64,000 nucleotides of DNA from Prolixibacteraceae bacterium (GTDB lineage Bacteria > Bacteroidota > Bacteroidia > Bacteroidales > Prolixibacteraceae): assembly GCA_023229575.1 (NCBI GenBank), contig JALNYZ010000021.1, positions 4,364 to 68,363 on the forward strand. The letters run 5' to 3'. Positions 17,705 through 26,079 of this stretch are shown piece after piece. Below the pieces are notes generated by a model. The model was not told where the DNA came from, made no database searches, and saw only the letters and a list, made by a program, of their open reading frames with translations. A program made the position numbers and the translations under genes. Within the stretch, counting starts at the first letter, position 1. Each line of letters starts with the position of its first letter.

Positions 17705-17740
17705 ATGTATAAATTAGGGGGTTGTAGATAATTTATACAT
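17705..17740. repeat. Perfect 12-bp inverted repeat with G-rich loop
   Basis: ATGTATAAATTA (17705-17716) and TAATTTATACAT (17729-17740) are perfect inverted copies separated by 12 nt beginning GGGGG. It lies about 240 bp upstream of the Sus promoter. It could be an operator for a dimeric regulator or an AT-rich hairpin; there is no T-run to make it a standard terminator. Confidence 0.55.
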
Positions 17741-17872
17741 TATTAAAAAGATAAAGCCAATCTCTTTAACAACCACAAAAACTTATAGAAATAACTATAT
17801 AATTAAGGTTATAGCCCTAAAAACTTTTCATTCCCACTCTTCCACCACTCCGGTGTCCCTTCTCCTTGCTAT

Positions 17873-17896
17873 TTGCCCCATGCCCCATACCCCATG
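17873..17896. repeat. Heptamer-type repeat (gccccat) at yjjG stop
   Basis: Three units of gccccat(a) that end exactly at the yjjG stop codon. One of several short tandem repeat families placed against gene ends in this window. Confidence 0.6.
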
Positions 17897-18619
17897 CTAC
17901 AACATTTCCAGCAACTGCTCCAAATGTGTAATAATCGTTGTAGTTGCCTTGGTCGAGCTACTCTGAGCAACATCTTCTGCAGCGGGCAACTTCTCCGGAA
18001 GCGGACAATAATATACCTGGTCCATTCCAAATAGTTTAGCGCCTACAATATCCGCATCCCACGAATCACCAATCATCAGGCTTTTTTTCTTCGGTGCATT
18101 CATGGATTTAACGGCATGCTCGAAGATCTTCTTGTGCGGTTTCTGAGCGCCGACCTCTTCGGATATAAACACTTTGTCAAAATATTTTTTCAACCCCGAA
18201 TGGATAAGCTTATCCACCTGAACCTCCCGAAAACCGTTGGTAATAATGGACATCTTATACCTGTGGTGGAGATAATCCAATACAACTATCGCTCCGGGTA
18301 CCAATTTCAACTGCTTTGGCATCTCCGTCAGGTAGGCCTCGTTGAGAAGATCCCCCATACCCGGCATGGGCGTTTTGTTTAGCTCAAGCGACTCTTCAAA
18401 CCTAAGCCCTCTCAATACATTTTTGGTGATTTTGTTGTCGCGGTACAGATCCCATAGCCGTTCGTTCACCGCATAGTAGATCGAAAAATAGGAGCCGTAG
18501 TCTCCGATTCTATCCAAAAGGCCCATCTTTTTCAAGGCAAGGTGCAAGGCATCGTACGAATTCGCGTTGAAATCCCAAAGGGTGTTGTCAAGATCAAAGA
18601 AGAGATGGGTGTATTGCAT
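17897..18619 (-). CDS. yjjG: YjjG-family noncanonical pyrimidine nucleotidase (HAD)
   Basis: A 240-residue HAD-superfamily phosphatase. YjjG-type enzymes dephosphorylate noncanonical or excess pyrimidine nucleotides such as dUMP and dTMP and protect against mutagenic analogues; cytoplasmic. HAD motifs: FFDLDNTLWDF (nucleophile Asp10, acid/base Asp12), SIITNG (motif II Thr), a Lys in GAQKPHKKIF (motif III), and MIGDSWDADIVGA (motif IV Asp pair). A helical cap follows motif I. Length and the NTLWDF motif fit YjjG. A 26-bp inverted repeat arm starts four bases before its ATG, between it and rsmI upstream. Confidence 0.88.
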   Translation of the reverse strand: MQYTHLFFDLDNTLWDFNANSYDALHLALKKMGLLDRIGDYGSYFSIYYAVNERLWDLYRDNKITKNVLRGLRFEESLELNKTPMPGMGDLLNEAYLTEMPKQLKLVPGAIVVLDYLHHRYKMSIITNGFREVQVDKLIHSGLKKYFDKVFISEEVGAQKPHKKIFEHAVKSMNAPKKKSLMIGDSWDADIVGAKLFGMDQVYYCPLPEKLPAAEDVAQSSSTKATTTIITHLEQLLEML

Positions 18620-18622
18620 GGG

Positions 18623-18756
18623 GAAGGAATTAAAAATTACAAATTAAAAATTACAGATTACAGATTACGGGTGGTACGATGATATGCTTCCTAAATTATT
18701 TATTCCTCATCACCATCCAAATCTTTAATCTTTAATTTGTAATTTTTAATTCCTTC
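18623..18756. repeat. 26-bp perfect inverted repeat built of aattaaaaattac units
   Basis: The left arm 18623-18648 (gaaggaattaaaaattac...) and right arm 18731-18756 are exact reverse complements. The left arm continues as a tandem repeat (acagatt units) to 18670; the right arm continues as taatctt units to 18720. The right arm lies inside the rsmI coding sequence and encodes its lysine-rich C-terminal tail. Confidence 0.9.
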
Positions 18757-19428
18757 GTCCGGTTTGCCTTCCACAACGATCACGATTTCCCCTTTCACCG
18801 TTTTAGACTTGAAATGTGCTAAAACCTCGGCTGCTGTGCCCCTGAAATTCTCTTCAAAAAGTTTGGTGAGCTCGCGTGATACCGAAACTTTCCTTTCGGC
18901 CCCAAAATATTCGACGAACTGTTCCAATGCTTTGACCAACCGGTAAGGTGATTCGTAAAAAATCATCGTTCGGGTTTCACAAGCCAATTCCATCAGCTTC
19001 TTTTGCCTTCCCTTTTTTGGAGGCAGAAAGCCTTCAAAGCAAAAGCGGTCACTTGGGAATCCTGAGTTGACCAATGCCGGAACAAATGCTGTGGCTCCTG
19101 GTAAACATTCAACTTCCACCCCCTTTTCAATACAGGTACGCACCAGTAAAAAACCCGGATCCGAAATGGAAGGAGTACCGGCATCAGAAATTAAGGCGAT
19201 TGAATCACCCCCAAGAATCTGCGCTGCAATTCGCTCAACAGTTTTGTGCTCGTTAAATTTGTGGTGGGAAACAAGCCTGGTGGCAATCCCGTAATGATGC
19301 AAAAGGAAGGAGGAGGTCCGCGTATCCTCTGCCAATATCAGATCGACCTCCTTCAAGATTCTCACCGCCCTGAAGGTCATGTCCTCCAGATTGCCGATTG
19401 GTGTTGGAACCAGATACAATTTACTCAT
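18700..19428 (-). CDS. rsmI: 16S rRNA (cytidine-1402-2'-O)-methyltransferase RsmI
   Basis: A 242-residue class III SAM-dependent methyltransferase (tetrapyrrole-methylase fold) that 2'-O-methylates C1402 in the 30S decoding centre. Seen: LYLVPTPIGNLEDMTFRA at the N-terminus, LAEDTRTS, ALISDAGTPSISDPG (SAM-binding), FLPPKKGRQKKL and MIFYESPYR, all RsmI hallmarks. The natural domain ends about IVVEGK; the remaining residues (DEGIKNYKLKIKDLDGDEE) are encoded by one arm of the inverted repeat at 18623-18756 and are probably a lineage-specific extension. A second repeat (atgagtt units) abuts its start codon. Confidence 0.95.
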   Translation of the reverse strand: MSKLYLVPTPIGNLEDMTFRAVRILKEVDLILAEDTRTSSFLLHHYGIATRLVSHHKFNEHKTVERIAAQILGGDSIALISDAGTPSISDPGFLLVRTCIEKGVEVECLPGATAFVPALVNSGFPSDRFCFEGFLPPKKGRQKKLMELACETRTMIFYESPYRLVKALEQFVEYFGAERKVSVSRELTKLFEENFRGTAAEVLAHFKSKTVKGEIVIVVEGKPDEGIKNYKLKIKDLDGDEE

Positions 19429-19469
19429 GAGTTATTAGATATGAGTTATGAGATATGAGTTATGAGATA
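19425..19469. repeat. Tandem repeat (gagttatgag family) at rsmI start
   Basis: Degenerate units of atgagttatgag that begin at the rsmI ATG and run upstream. The same unit recurs at 43486-43514 in front of the GatB/YqeY gene, also on the upstream side of a minus-strand start. Confidence 0.75.
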
Positions 19470-19499
19470 CTGGTGCAAATCGTGATAATTAATTCTAAC

Positions 19500-19540
19500 A
19501 ATCAGCAAATTAACAAATCAGCACATCAGCACATCAATTC
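19500..19540. repeat. Tandem repeat (aatcagcacatc family)
   Basis: Units of 9-11 bp (atcagcaaatt, aaatcagcacatc, agcacatc) that end at the stop codon of the 19540-20256 gene. A related array lies at the ftsZ stop, 47139-47190. Confidence 0.75.
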
Positions 19541-20256
19541 TAGGAGAACCTCCGTTTCACAAGCAGAACAAATTTTTCCGACGCTTCGCTTTTGGTCCAC
19601 CTGAAATTTGCCTTCAGGTACTCAACTGCCTCCTGGATACTGGCCAATCGATCCAGTGCAGCAACGGTCTCATCCAGTTGTGCTTTGTCATTGTTAAATA
19701 ATTCGCGTTGGAAAAGATAACGGTCATTGAGAATCAAACCCTCCTTCAGACTTTTGATCGGCGCAGGCTTAAACCTGGTATACTCCTCAGATTTATGTTC
19801 CAGGTGTAGGGCAGAGTTTTCTTCCGGTTCCTGGGAAGCCTGGAAAGGAGGGGGAGAAGGGGTGACAAGGGACCCGGGGGACTCGGTACCAAGGGGGCCA
19901 GGGGACTGGGAAACCCGAGGTCCATCTATTTGAATAAGCGCGTCATTTTGTCCTTCAGGGGGCGATTCAGATTCAATTTCAGCAATATTGTACTCTGGAA
20001 TCGGCATTTGAAATATTATCTCTTCTTCAGCTGCTTTGGCCGGGGTTTCAACTTCCGCTACCTTTTCTTCCTGATGGACGGGACCAGTAATTTGATTTAA
20101 AAGCATTTCAAACTCTTTGGCAACAATTTTAGACCTGGAGATGGCCAGCTCGACCTCCTCCTTGGAAAGCTTTTTATCATCTATCATTTCTGTTGCCAAT
20201 ACGTCAAGTAATTCAAGCTCTTCCCTGATTACCCTCAACCATATTTTTTTATCCAT
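19540..20256 (-). CDS. Bacteroidota protein of unknown function with Pro/Ser-rich insert
   Basis: A 238-residue cytoplasmic protein; no signal peptide or membrane segment. Residues 1-65 are helical and charged (DKKIWLRVIREELELLDVLATEM). Residues 190-238 form a conserved-looking helical end (LNDRYLFQRELFNNDKAQLDETV, then WTKSEASEKFVLLVKRRF), a type found in uncharacterised proteins of many Bacteroidota (recalled, not searched). The middle (about 65-170) is acidic and low in complexity. About 30 Pro/Ser/Gly-rich residues of it (109-142) are encoded by a G-rich tandem repeat at 19830-19925, so part of the linker is repeat-derived. Function unknown. It is divergent from tdk. Confidence 0.75.
   Translation of the reverse strand: MDKKIWLRVIREELELLDVLATEMIDDKKLSKEEVELAISRSKIVAKEFEMLLNQITGPVHQEEKVAEVETPAKAAEEEIIFQMPIPEYNIAEIESESPPEGQNDALIQIDGPRVSQSPGPLGTESPGSLVTPSPPPFQASQEPEENSALHLEHKSEEYTRFKPAPIKSLKEGLILNDRYLFQRELFNNDKAQLDETVAALDRLASIQEAVEYLKANFRWTKSEASEKFVLLVKRRFS
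19830..19925. repeat. G-rich short tandem repeat inside a coding sequence
   Basis: Degenerate 8-10 bp units of the ggggactggg/aagggggccagg type on the plus strand, far more G-rich than its surroundings. Read on the minus strand in frame it encodes a Pro/Ser/Gly-rich linker. It is the only repeat family here that lies wholly within a gene. Confidence 0.65.
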
Positions 20257-20353
20257 AGAAATTGATGTGTAAGTTGGTAAAAATACAAATTTAACCGCAC
20301 CTTTCCATCCTAAAAAATAATGGAAAGAAGCAGAAAAAAACTATTTTTGAACT

Positions 20354-20935
20354 ATGTTTATCGAGAGTAATTTAAATAACGGGCGGAAGCGGGGCTGGAT
20401 TGAAGTCATCGTAGGATCAATGTTTTCGGGGAAAACAGAAGAGCTGATCCGCCGTTTGCGCAGAGCCGAAATTGCCAAACAGCGGGTCGAAATATTTAAA
20501 CCCACCATTGATACCCGGTACTCTTCATCCGATGTAGTCTCCCACGACGAAAATACCATCCGGTCGACGGCCATTGACAACTCCTCCACTATACTATTGC
20601 TCTCCGGAAACATAGATGTAATTGGAATCGATGAAGCCCAATTTTTCGACGAAAATCTTGTGGAAGTTTGCAATAAACTGGCAGACATGGGCATAAGGGT
20701 AATCGTTGCAGGACTGGACATGGATTTCCGAGGGGTACCTTTTGGCCCGATGCCGGGTTTGATGGCCTGCGCCGAATATGTCACCAAGGTTCACGCTGTT
20801 TGCATGCGATGTGGCCACATCGCCCATTTCAGCCATAGACTAACGGATGCAGAAAAGTTGGTTATGCTAGGGGAAAAGGATAGCTATGAACCACTTTGCC
20901 GTGAATGTTTTCGGACGATCAATCTCAAACCATGA
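20354..20935 (+). CDS. tdk: Thymidine kinase
   Basis: A 193-residue type II thymidine kinase; phosphorylates thymidine with ATP in the salvage pathway. Seen: P-loop IVGSMFSGKTEELIRRLRRA, KPTIDTRYSSSDVVSHD, the VIGIDEAQFFDE Walker B/lasso motif, VIVAGLDMDFRG, and the zinc site CMRCG (about 155-159) with CREC near the C-terminus. A basic N-terminal extension (NNGRKRGWIEV) is normal for Bacteroidota Tdk. A TATTTTTG -7-like element at 20342-20349 lies so close that the mRNA would be nearly leaderless if it is used. The last four bases overlap the start of murF-alr (ATGA). Confidence 0.96.
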   Translation: MFIESNLNNGRKRGWIEVIVGSMFSGKTEELIRRLRRAEIAKQRVEIFKPTIDTRYSSSDVVSHDENTIRSTAIDNSSTILLLSGNIDVIGIDEAQFFDENLVEVCNKLADMGIRVIVAGLDMDFRGVPFGPMPGLMACAEYVTKVHAVCMRCGHIAHFSHRLTDAEKLVMLGEKDSYEPLCRECFRTINLKP

Positions 20936-23418
20936 TGGTCTACTCCCTGACCGAAATTGCCGAAATTGTCCATGGTCAGCTGATACAATACGGGGCATCG
21001 GCAAATTATCGGGTACGTTATCTCGCCTTTGACAGCCGAACCATCCTGTCAGGAAAGGAGACCCTCTTTTTTGCCATGAAGAATGGTAGAAACGACGGGC
21101 ACAACTATCTTGCTGATGCACATTCGAAGGAGGTCATCTGCTTCGTCGTATCAACACTTCCTGACAGAAATGTATGCCCGGCCCCGGCTTCGTTTATTGT
21201 CGTCGAAAACACCCTGACAGCCTTGCAAACGCTTGCAGCATTCCACCGCAGGCGATTCAATTACCCCGTCATGGCTATCACAGGAAGCAATGGTAAAACG
21301 ATGGTAAAAGAGTGGCTTTCCGAAATTATTGGAGCCTCACATCGGGTAGTCAGGAGTCCGCGCAGTTACAACTCTCAAATAGGAAACCCCCTTTCTGTCT
21401 GGCTGATGGATGAACACTTTGATTTGGCAATTTTTGAAGCCGGCATCTCCAAACCCGGTGAGATGTCAAAGCTTGAGAATATACTTCATCCGGACCATGG
21501 CATTTTTACCCATCTGGGGAAGGCCCATCTTGAAAATTTTTCTTCCGGTGAGGAGTTGGTAAGTGAAAAAGTAAAGCTTTTTGTCAACTGTCGGCTCATC
21601 GTTTACTGCAAGGATTTTGAACCGGTACATAAAGCTTTGTCTGAAATATCATACGCATCGGATCCACGTTTTTTCAGATGGTCTGCCAGGGAAGAGGCCG
21701 AATTACAAATTATTTTGAGGAAAAGTTCCAATCAATCGACCGTTATTGAAGCCTTGTATGGCGGAGAAGTCATCTCCCTGGTTATCCCTTTCACGGATGG
21801 GGCACACATCGAAAATGCAATCCACTGCTGGGCTTATCTCCTGGCTACAGGGATGAAGCCGGGTAGTTTCGAGCATCTTTTCCTGCATCTCTCCACACTC
21901 TCCATGCGCCTTGAGATCAAGAAGGGAAACAATGGTTGCGCCATTATTGACGACAGCTATAACTCAGACACCGCCTCCCTTATCAATGCACTCGACTTTC
22001 TGGTTCAGCAAAAAGATGCCCAAAAGCTCAACAGTACACTGATTCTTTCAGACATACTCCAATCGGGCATTAACCCCGAACTACTCTACCGTGAAGTTGC
22101 CGAATACATCCGTTTGCGCAACATCGGTAAAATGATAGGTATAGGAAAGCAGATCACTGTTTTTAACGATGCTTTTCAGGTGAAGGAGAAGCATTTCTTC
22201 CCTGACACGGAGGAGTTTCTACTTCACTTTCACGAATCCGATTTCAGGGATGAGGTGATTCTTTTAAAAGGGGCAAGAAGTTTCAGGTTCGACAGGATCT
22301 CAACACTTTTACAGGAGAAAAGGCACCAAACCGTCATGGAGATCAACCTGAGTGCAATGGTGCACAACCTCAACCACTACCGTTCCCAACTCATGCCTGA
22401 TACCAAACTTATGGCCATGGTAAAGGCCTTCTCCTATGGAACCGGCTCTGTGGAGGTGGCCAGGATCCTTCAGTTTCACAGGGTCGACTACCTGGCGGTG
22501 GCCATTGCAGACGAAGGAATTGAGTTACGAAACGCCGGGATTGAACTGCCCATCGTGGTAATGAACCCCGAAGAACACAGTTTTGGGTCAATGATCGAAA
22601 ACAGGCTTGAACCGAATATTTACCGCTTTACACTTTTGCATAGTTTCGATGAAGCCCTGAAAAAAAGTGCAGTAAACAATTTCCCTATCCACATTAAGAT
22701 CGATACAGGCATGAAGAGGCTTGGATTCGATTCCCAGTCGGAGATTGAAAACCTGGTCTCCTACATAAAAAAAAGGGATACGCTATACGTCAGGTCTGTT
22801 TTCACCCATCTCGCTGTAAGTGAAGATGCGGCCAACGACAACTTTACACATCGGCAGTTTGAACAGTTTCGTCAGCTAAGCCAAATAATAACCAAAGAAT
22901 TTGATTACGGTATACTACTGCATGTGCTCAACTCGGCAGGGATCGAGCGTTTCCCGGAAATGCAACTTAACATGGTCAGACTGGGAATTGGATTGTACGG
23001 ATCGAGCCCAAACCGGTCGTCTCAGTTAAAGAATGTGGCAACACTGAAATCCACCATTTCTCAAATCAAGACAGTAATGCCCGGAGAGAGTGTTGGCTAT
23101 GGCCGAAGTTTTGTGGCCGCACGCCTTACCAGGATTGCCATCATCCCAATTGGGTATGCCGATGGTTACAGCAGAAGATTGGGCAATGGCATAGGAAGCA
23201 TCCTTATTAACGGTATTCCTGCCCCAATTGCCGGTACTGTTTGCATGGACATGTGTATGGCAGATGTCACAGACATCGCCTGCCAGGAGGACGACACCGT
23301 CATTCTGTTTGGCGAAGGGCAACCGGTCGGGAAAATTGCAGAGTGGATGGAAACGATTCCTTATGAAGTGCTGACGACTGTGGGACAGAGGGTGAAGAGG
23401 GTATATTTTGAAGAATAA
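20932..23418 (+). CDS. murF-alr: Bifunctional MurF / alanine racemase
   Basis: A fusion of UDP-MurNAc-tripeptide:D-Ala-D-Ala ligase (about residues 1-455) and PLP-dependent alanine racemase (about 469-828), both serving the D-Ala branch of peptidoglycan synthesis. MurF part: ITGSNGKTMVKEW (P-loop), FEAGISKPGEM, DDSYNSDTASL. Racemase part: METINLSAMVHN-like start, MVKAFSYGTG with the PLP lysine (Lys498 from this start), and GYGRSF with the catalytic Tyr. The start at 20932 overlaps the tdk stop as ATGA; an upstream ATG at 20905 would add nine residues inside tdk. This fusion is characteristic of Bacteroidota. It lies away from the dcw cluster, which lacks murF. Confidence 0.95.
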   Translation: MMVYSLTEIAEIVHGQLIQYGASANYRVRYLAFDSRTILSGKETLFFAMKNGRNDGHNYLADAHSKEVICFVVSTLPDRNVCPAPASFIVVENTLTALQTLAAFHRRRFNYPVMAITGSNGKTMVKEWLSEIIGASHRVVRSPRSYNSQIGNPLSVWLMDEHFDLAIFEAGISKPGEMSKLENILHPDHGIFTHLGKAHLENFSSGEELVSEKVKLFVNCRLIVYCKDFEPVHKALSEISYASDPRFFRWSAREEAELQIILRKSSNQSTVIEALYGGEVISLVIPFTDGAHIENAIHCWAYLLATGMKPGSFEHLFLHLSTLSMRLEIKKGNNGCAIIDDSYNSDTASLINALDFLVQQKDAQKLNSTLILSDILQSGINPELLYREVAEYIRLRNIGKMIGIGKQITVFNDAFQVKEKHFFPDTEEFLLHFHESDFRDEVILLKGARSFRFDRISTLLQEKRHQTVMEINLSAMVHNLNHYRSQLMPDTKLMAMVKAFSYGTGSVEVARILQFHRVDYLAVAIADEGIELRNAGIELPIVVMNPEEHSFGSMIENRLEPNIYRFTLLHSFDEALKKSAVNNFPIHIKIDTGMKRLGFDSQSEIENLVSYIKKRDTLYVRSVFTHLAVSEDAANDNFTHRQFEQFRQLSQIITKEFDYGILLHVLNSAGIERFPEMQLNMVRLGIGLYGSSPNRSSQLKNVATLKSTISQIKTVMPGESVGYGRSFVAARLTRIAIIPIGYADGYSRRLGNGIGSILINGIPAPIAGTVCMDMCMADVTDIACQEDDTVILFGEGQPVGKIAEWMETIPYEVLTTVGQRVKRVYFEE

Positions 23419-23431
23419 GGAGGAAAGAAAT

Positions 23432-23599
23432 AAGGATAAAGGATAAAGTCAAAAGGATAAAGTGGTATTCGAGCCGATTCGAAGTTTGTCTCACCTAACA
23501 ATTAAGAAAAGACGCTGCAAATCAACATCGCAGCGTCTTTTACTTTATCCTTTTGACTTTATCCTTTATCCTTTATCCTTATTTGATCCTTTATCCTTG
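23432..23599. repeat. 31-bp perfect inverted repeat of aaggataaag units
   Basis: The left arm 23432-23462 and right arm 23543-23573 are exact reverse complements made of tandem (a)aggataaag units. They flank a terminator hairpin. The right side continues as cctttatcc units to 23599 and supplies the stop codon of the regulator gene. The sequence aaaggataaagtggtattcg at 23452-23471 recurs exactly at 39052-39071. Confidence 0.92.
23507..23541. terminator. Bidirectional terminator hairpin
   Basis: Perfect 12-bp stem aaaagacgctgc / gcagcgtctttt (23507-23518 and 23530-23541) with an 11-base loop; A-run on one side, T-run on the other. It separates the convergent murF-alr and Crp-family regulator genes. 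Confidence 0.85.
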
Positions 23600-24289
23600 T
23601 TTGCTGATTTTCTCCAGCTTGGAGAGATCTGTAATCTTAATCTTCCGGCCATCCATGGCAATGATTTTCTCTCCTGCAAAGGTCGAAAGCGTACGAATGG
23701 CATTGGATGCGGTCATGTTGGAGAGACTTGCGAGATCTTCACGGGAGAGGTATACTTTCAGAGTCTGTCCGTCATTTTCGAATCCATATTTCTCTTTTAA
23801 AAACAGAATTGATTCGGACAGCCTTCCACGGATGTGCTTTTGGGTAAGACTTACTGTCCTGTGGTTGGAATGGCCCAGTTCCAAAGCAAGGTCCTTTAGC
23901 AATGCCAGTGAAAAGTCACAGTTCTTCAACAGAACCCCATACAAAATATCAGGTACAATTGTCACAATCTCTGAATCTTCTATAGCAATGGCAGTCCCAT
24001 TGTGTGGTTCTCCGGCAAGAAGGGACCTGTAACTTATCAGCCCATTTTCAGTAAACATCCTGATAATCTGCTCCCTGCCACTTATCCCCTCTTTGATCAT
24101 TTTTACCTTTCCTTCTTTGAGGTATTGCATGCCAACAGGGGCATCACCTTCCATGAAGATATAATCATTTTTCCGGTAGCGGGTGGTGGACGAATTTGCC
24201 TTCAGGACTGACATCTCATCAGGTGTCAGTAAATTAAATATGCAGTTCTCCCCTTTGAATGGACTTTCAAAACCAAAATTGTCGGACAT
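23591..24289 (-). CDS. Crp/Fnr-family transcriptional regulator
   Basis: A regulator of about 232 residues: N-terminal cyclic-nucleotide-binding-type beta barrel (about 20-125; RKNDYIFMEGDAPVGMQYLKEGKVKM) and C-terminal winged helix (about 145-220; LSREDLASLSNMTASNAIRTLSTF). There is no cluster of four Cys, so it is not an oxygen-sensing FeS Fnr; the effector is unknown. I choose the ATG at 24289 (MSDNFGF) because the promoter at 24317-24346 would start transcription near 24310, downstream of the alternative ATG at 24319. Its last codons and stop come from the aaggata repeat. It converges with murF-alr. Confidence 0.88.
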   Translation of the reverse strand: MSDNFGFESPFKGENCIFNLLTPDEMSVLKANSSTTRYRKNDYIFMEGDAPVGMQYLKEGKVKMIKEGISGREQIIRMFTENGLISYRSLLAGEPHNGTAIAIEDSEIVTIVPDILYGVLLKNCDFSLALLKDLALELGHSNHRTVSLTQKHIRGRLSESILFLKEKYGFENDGQTLKVYLSREDLASLSNMTASNAIRTLSTFAGEKIIAMDGRKIKITDLSKLEKISKQG

Positions 24290-24316
24290 TGCTGAGAAAA
24301 ATGTTGTAAAACATCT

Positions 24317-24346
24317 CAAAAATATAAATTAATCCTCCAAAATCAA
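24317..24346 (-). promoter_or_regulatory. Promoter of the Crp-family regulator
   Basis: Minus strand: TTG (24346-24344), 19 nt, TATTTTTG (24324-24317). Full consensus. Its position argues for the downstream start codon of the regulator. Confidence 0.6.
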
Positions 24347-24358
24347 AATAACCATGGA

Positions 24359-26008
24359 TTACAGCGGGTACCTGGCTACAATCGGCATTTTCCTGCCAAA
24401 TCCGAAGGCTTTTGAAGAGACCCTCAGGGTGGGCGGCGCCTGAAAGCGTTTGTATTCGTTTCTGTTGACCATCTGCACCACTTTTCTGACAACAACTTCG
24501 TCGTATCCTGAAGCTATAATTTCGTCAACACTTCTGGCCTGGTCGATATATTGATAGAGAATGGCATCCAGCAGGTCATAATCCGGCAGGGAATCCGAGT
24601 CCTTCTGATCCGGACGCAGCTCGGCAGAGGGTGGTTTCAGTAGTGTATTAAAGGGAATGATCTCCTCCTCCCTGTTGATATAATTGGAGAGTTGGTAGAC
24701 CTCTGTTTTATATAAATCGCCCAACACGGATAAGCCCCCATTCATATCCCCGTACAGAGTGCCATAACCTACAGCAGCCTCGCTTTTGTTGGAGGTATTG
24801 AGAAGGATATTGCCAAATTTATTGGAGAAGGCCATCAGTAAGGTACCCCGTACCCGGGCCTGAATGTTCTCCTCTGTGAGGTCATTGGGCAAACCTTTGA
24901 ATGTAGAAGCAAGCGTTTCGTCAAATGCGGCCGCAATAGCATGAATGGGAAGTGTTTCGTAGGAAACCCCAAGCCGTTCGGCCAGGGCAACAGCATCATT
25001 CACTGAGTGATCAGATGAGTATTGCGAAGGCATAAGCAGAACATTGACATTCCCTGCCCCCAGGGCCCTGACCGCAAGGACCAGGGTCAAGGCAGAATCT
25101 ATTCCTCCGGATAATCCAAGGGTGGCCTTGCTGAATCCTGATTTTCTAAAATAATCGGTTATCCCCAGAACAAGCGCCTGATAAATTTTTTCAGAAGTTT
25201 CCGTTTGAGGTTGCAGTTGGTTTGTCTCCCCGTCAAGGGTGTCAATGATGGCAAAATCCTCAACGAAATAGGCCAGTTCTTTAACCACTTTACCTTGTTG
25301 ATCAACCATAAATGATCCCCCGTCGAAAATCAGCTCTGTCTGTGCGCCTACCTGATTTACGTAAATAATTGGCACATTGTATTTCACGGCATTTTCGATC
25401 AGGATATCTTTCCTTAATCTTTCCTGATGGTACGAGAAGGGTGAGGCCGAGAGATTGACAACCAAATCAGGATTTTGCCTGCAATTTTCCTCCATTGGCG
25501 AGGTGGCATAAAGATTTTCCCTGGCAAAAGCGTTCATCACCTTCTGGTTGAACCATAGGTCTTCGCAGATCGTTACGGCAATCTTATTGCCATTCAATTC
25601 TATGAGGTTAAATTCTTTGTTTGATTCAAAATGACGGTATTCGTCGAACACATCATACGTGGGCAGTAAAGTTTTGCTGTGAATGCTTTTAATGGCCCCG
25701 TCTTTCAAAAAGAAGGCAGAATTGAAGAGCATCTTCCCCTTAGGACTAGGGTTGAAACTGGGTCCGCCCACAAGGGCAGCAATCCCGTTGCAGCAAGAAG
25801 CAATCTTCTCGATGGCAGTGAGCGATTCCTGAATAAACTCCAATCTTTCCAGAAGATCGTTGGGATAATAACCGCAGACAGATAGTTCTGAGAAGACGAC
25901 CAAATGGGCGCCTTGCCCTTTTGCCTTTCCGATGGCAGCAATGATCCGGGAACTGTTTTCGGGGAAATTTCCCACATGGTAATTCAATTGGGCAAGGGCG
26001 ATCCTCAT
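24359..26008 (-). CDS. nadE: NAD+ synthase, glutamine-hydrolysing
   Basis: A 549-residue two-domain enzyme; makes NAD+ from deamido-NAD+, ATP and glutamine. The N-terminal nitrilase-type glutaminase domain (1-260) has the full triad: Glu41 in FSELSVCGYYP, Lys112 in HSKTLLPTYDVF, Cys148 in VTICEDLWF. The C-terminal synthetase domain (about 275-549) has the PP-loop LSGGIDSALT (300-308) and NTSNKSEAAVGYGTLYGDMNGGL. Length fits the glutamine-dependent form. It is divergent from the GldB-type gene and has its own promoter at 26080-26110. Confidence 0.97.
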   Translation of the reverse strand: MRIALAQLNYHVGNFPENSSRIIAAIGKAKGQGAHLVVFSELSVCGYYPNDLLERLEFIQESLTAIEKIASCCNGIAALVGGPSFNPSPKGKMLFNSAFFLKDGAIKSIHSKTLLPTYDVFDEYRHFESNKEFNLIELNGNKIAVTICEDLWFNQKVMNAFARENLYATSPMEENCRQNPDLVVNLSASPFSYHQERLRKDILIENAVKYNVPIIYVNQVGAQTELIFDGGSFMVDQQGKVVKELAYFVEDFAIIDTLDGETNQLQPQTETSEKIYQALVLGITDYFRKSGFSKATLGLSGGIDSALTLVLAVRALGAGNVNVLLMPSQYSSDHSVNDAVALAERLGVSYETLPIHAIAAAFDETLASTFKGLPNDLTEENIQARVRGTLLMAFSNKFGNILLNTSNKSEAAVGYGTLYGDMNGGLSVLGDLYKTEVYQLSNYINREEEIIPFNTLLKPPSAELRPDQKDSDSLPDYDLLDAILYQYIDQARSVDEIIASGYDEVVVRKVVQMVNRNEYKRFQAPPTLRVSSKAFGFGRKMPIVARYPL

Positions 26009-26079
26009 GCGTCTATCTTACTTAGGTAAAACTAAATCAACTTTTTAAAGTGGATTGCAATTTTTTACAACTGTAACGA

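Larger units (their letters stand above)
17257..17896. other. 640-bp intergenic region upstream of susC
   Basis: A long AT-rich region between the susC start and the yjjG stop. It holds the Sus promoter at 17432-17461, a perfect inverted repeat at 17705-17740 and a heptamer repeat against yjjG at 17873-17896. No reading frame, tRNA or other RNA gene is visible. Confidence 0.6.
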
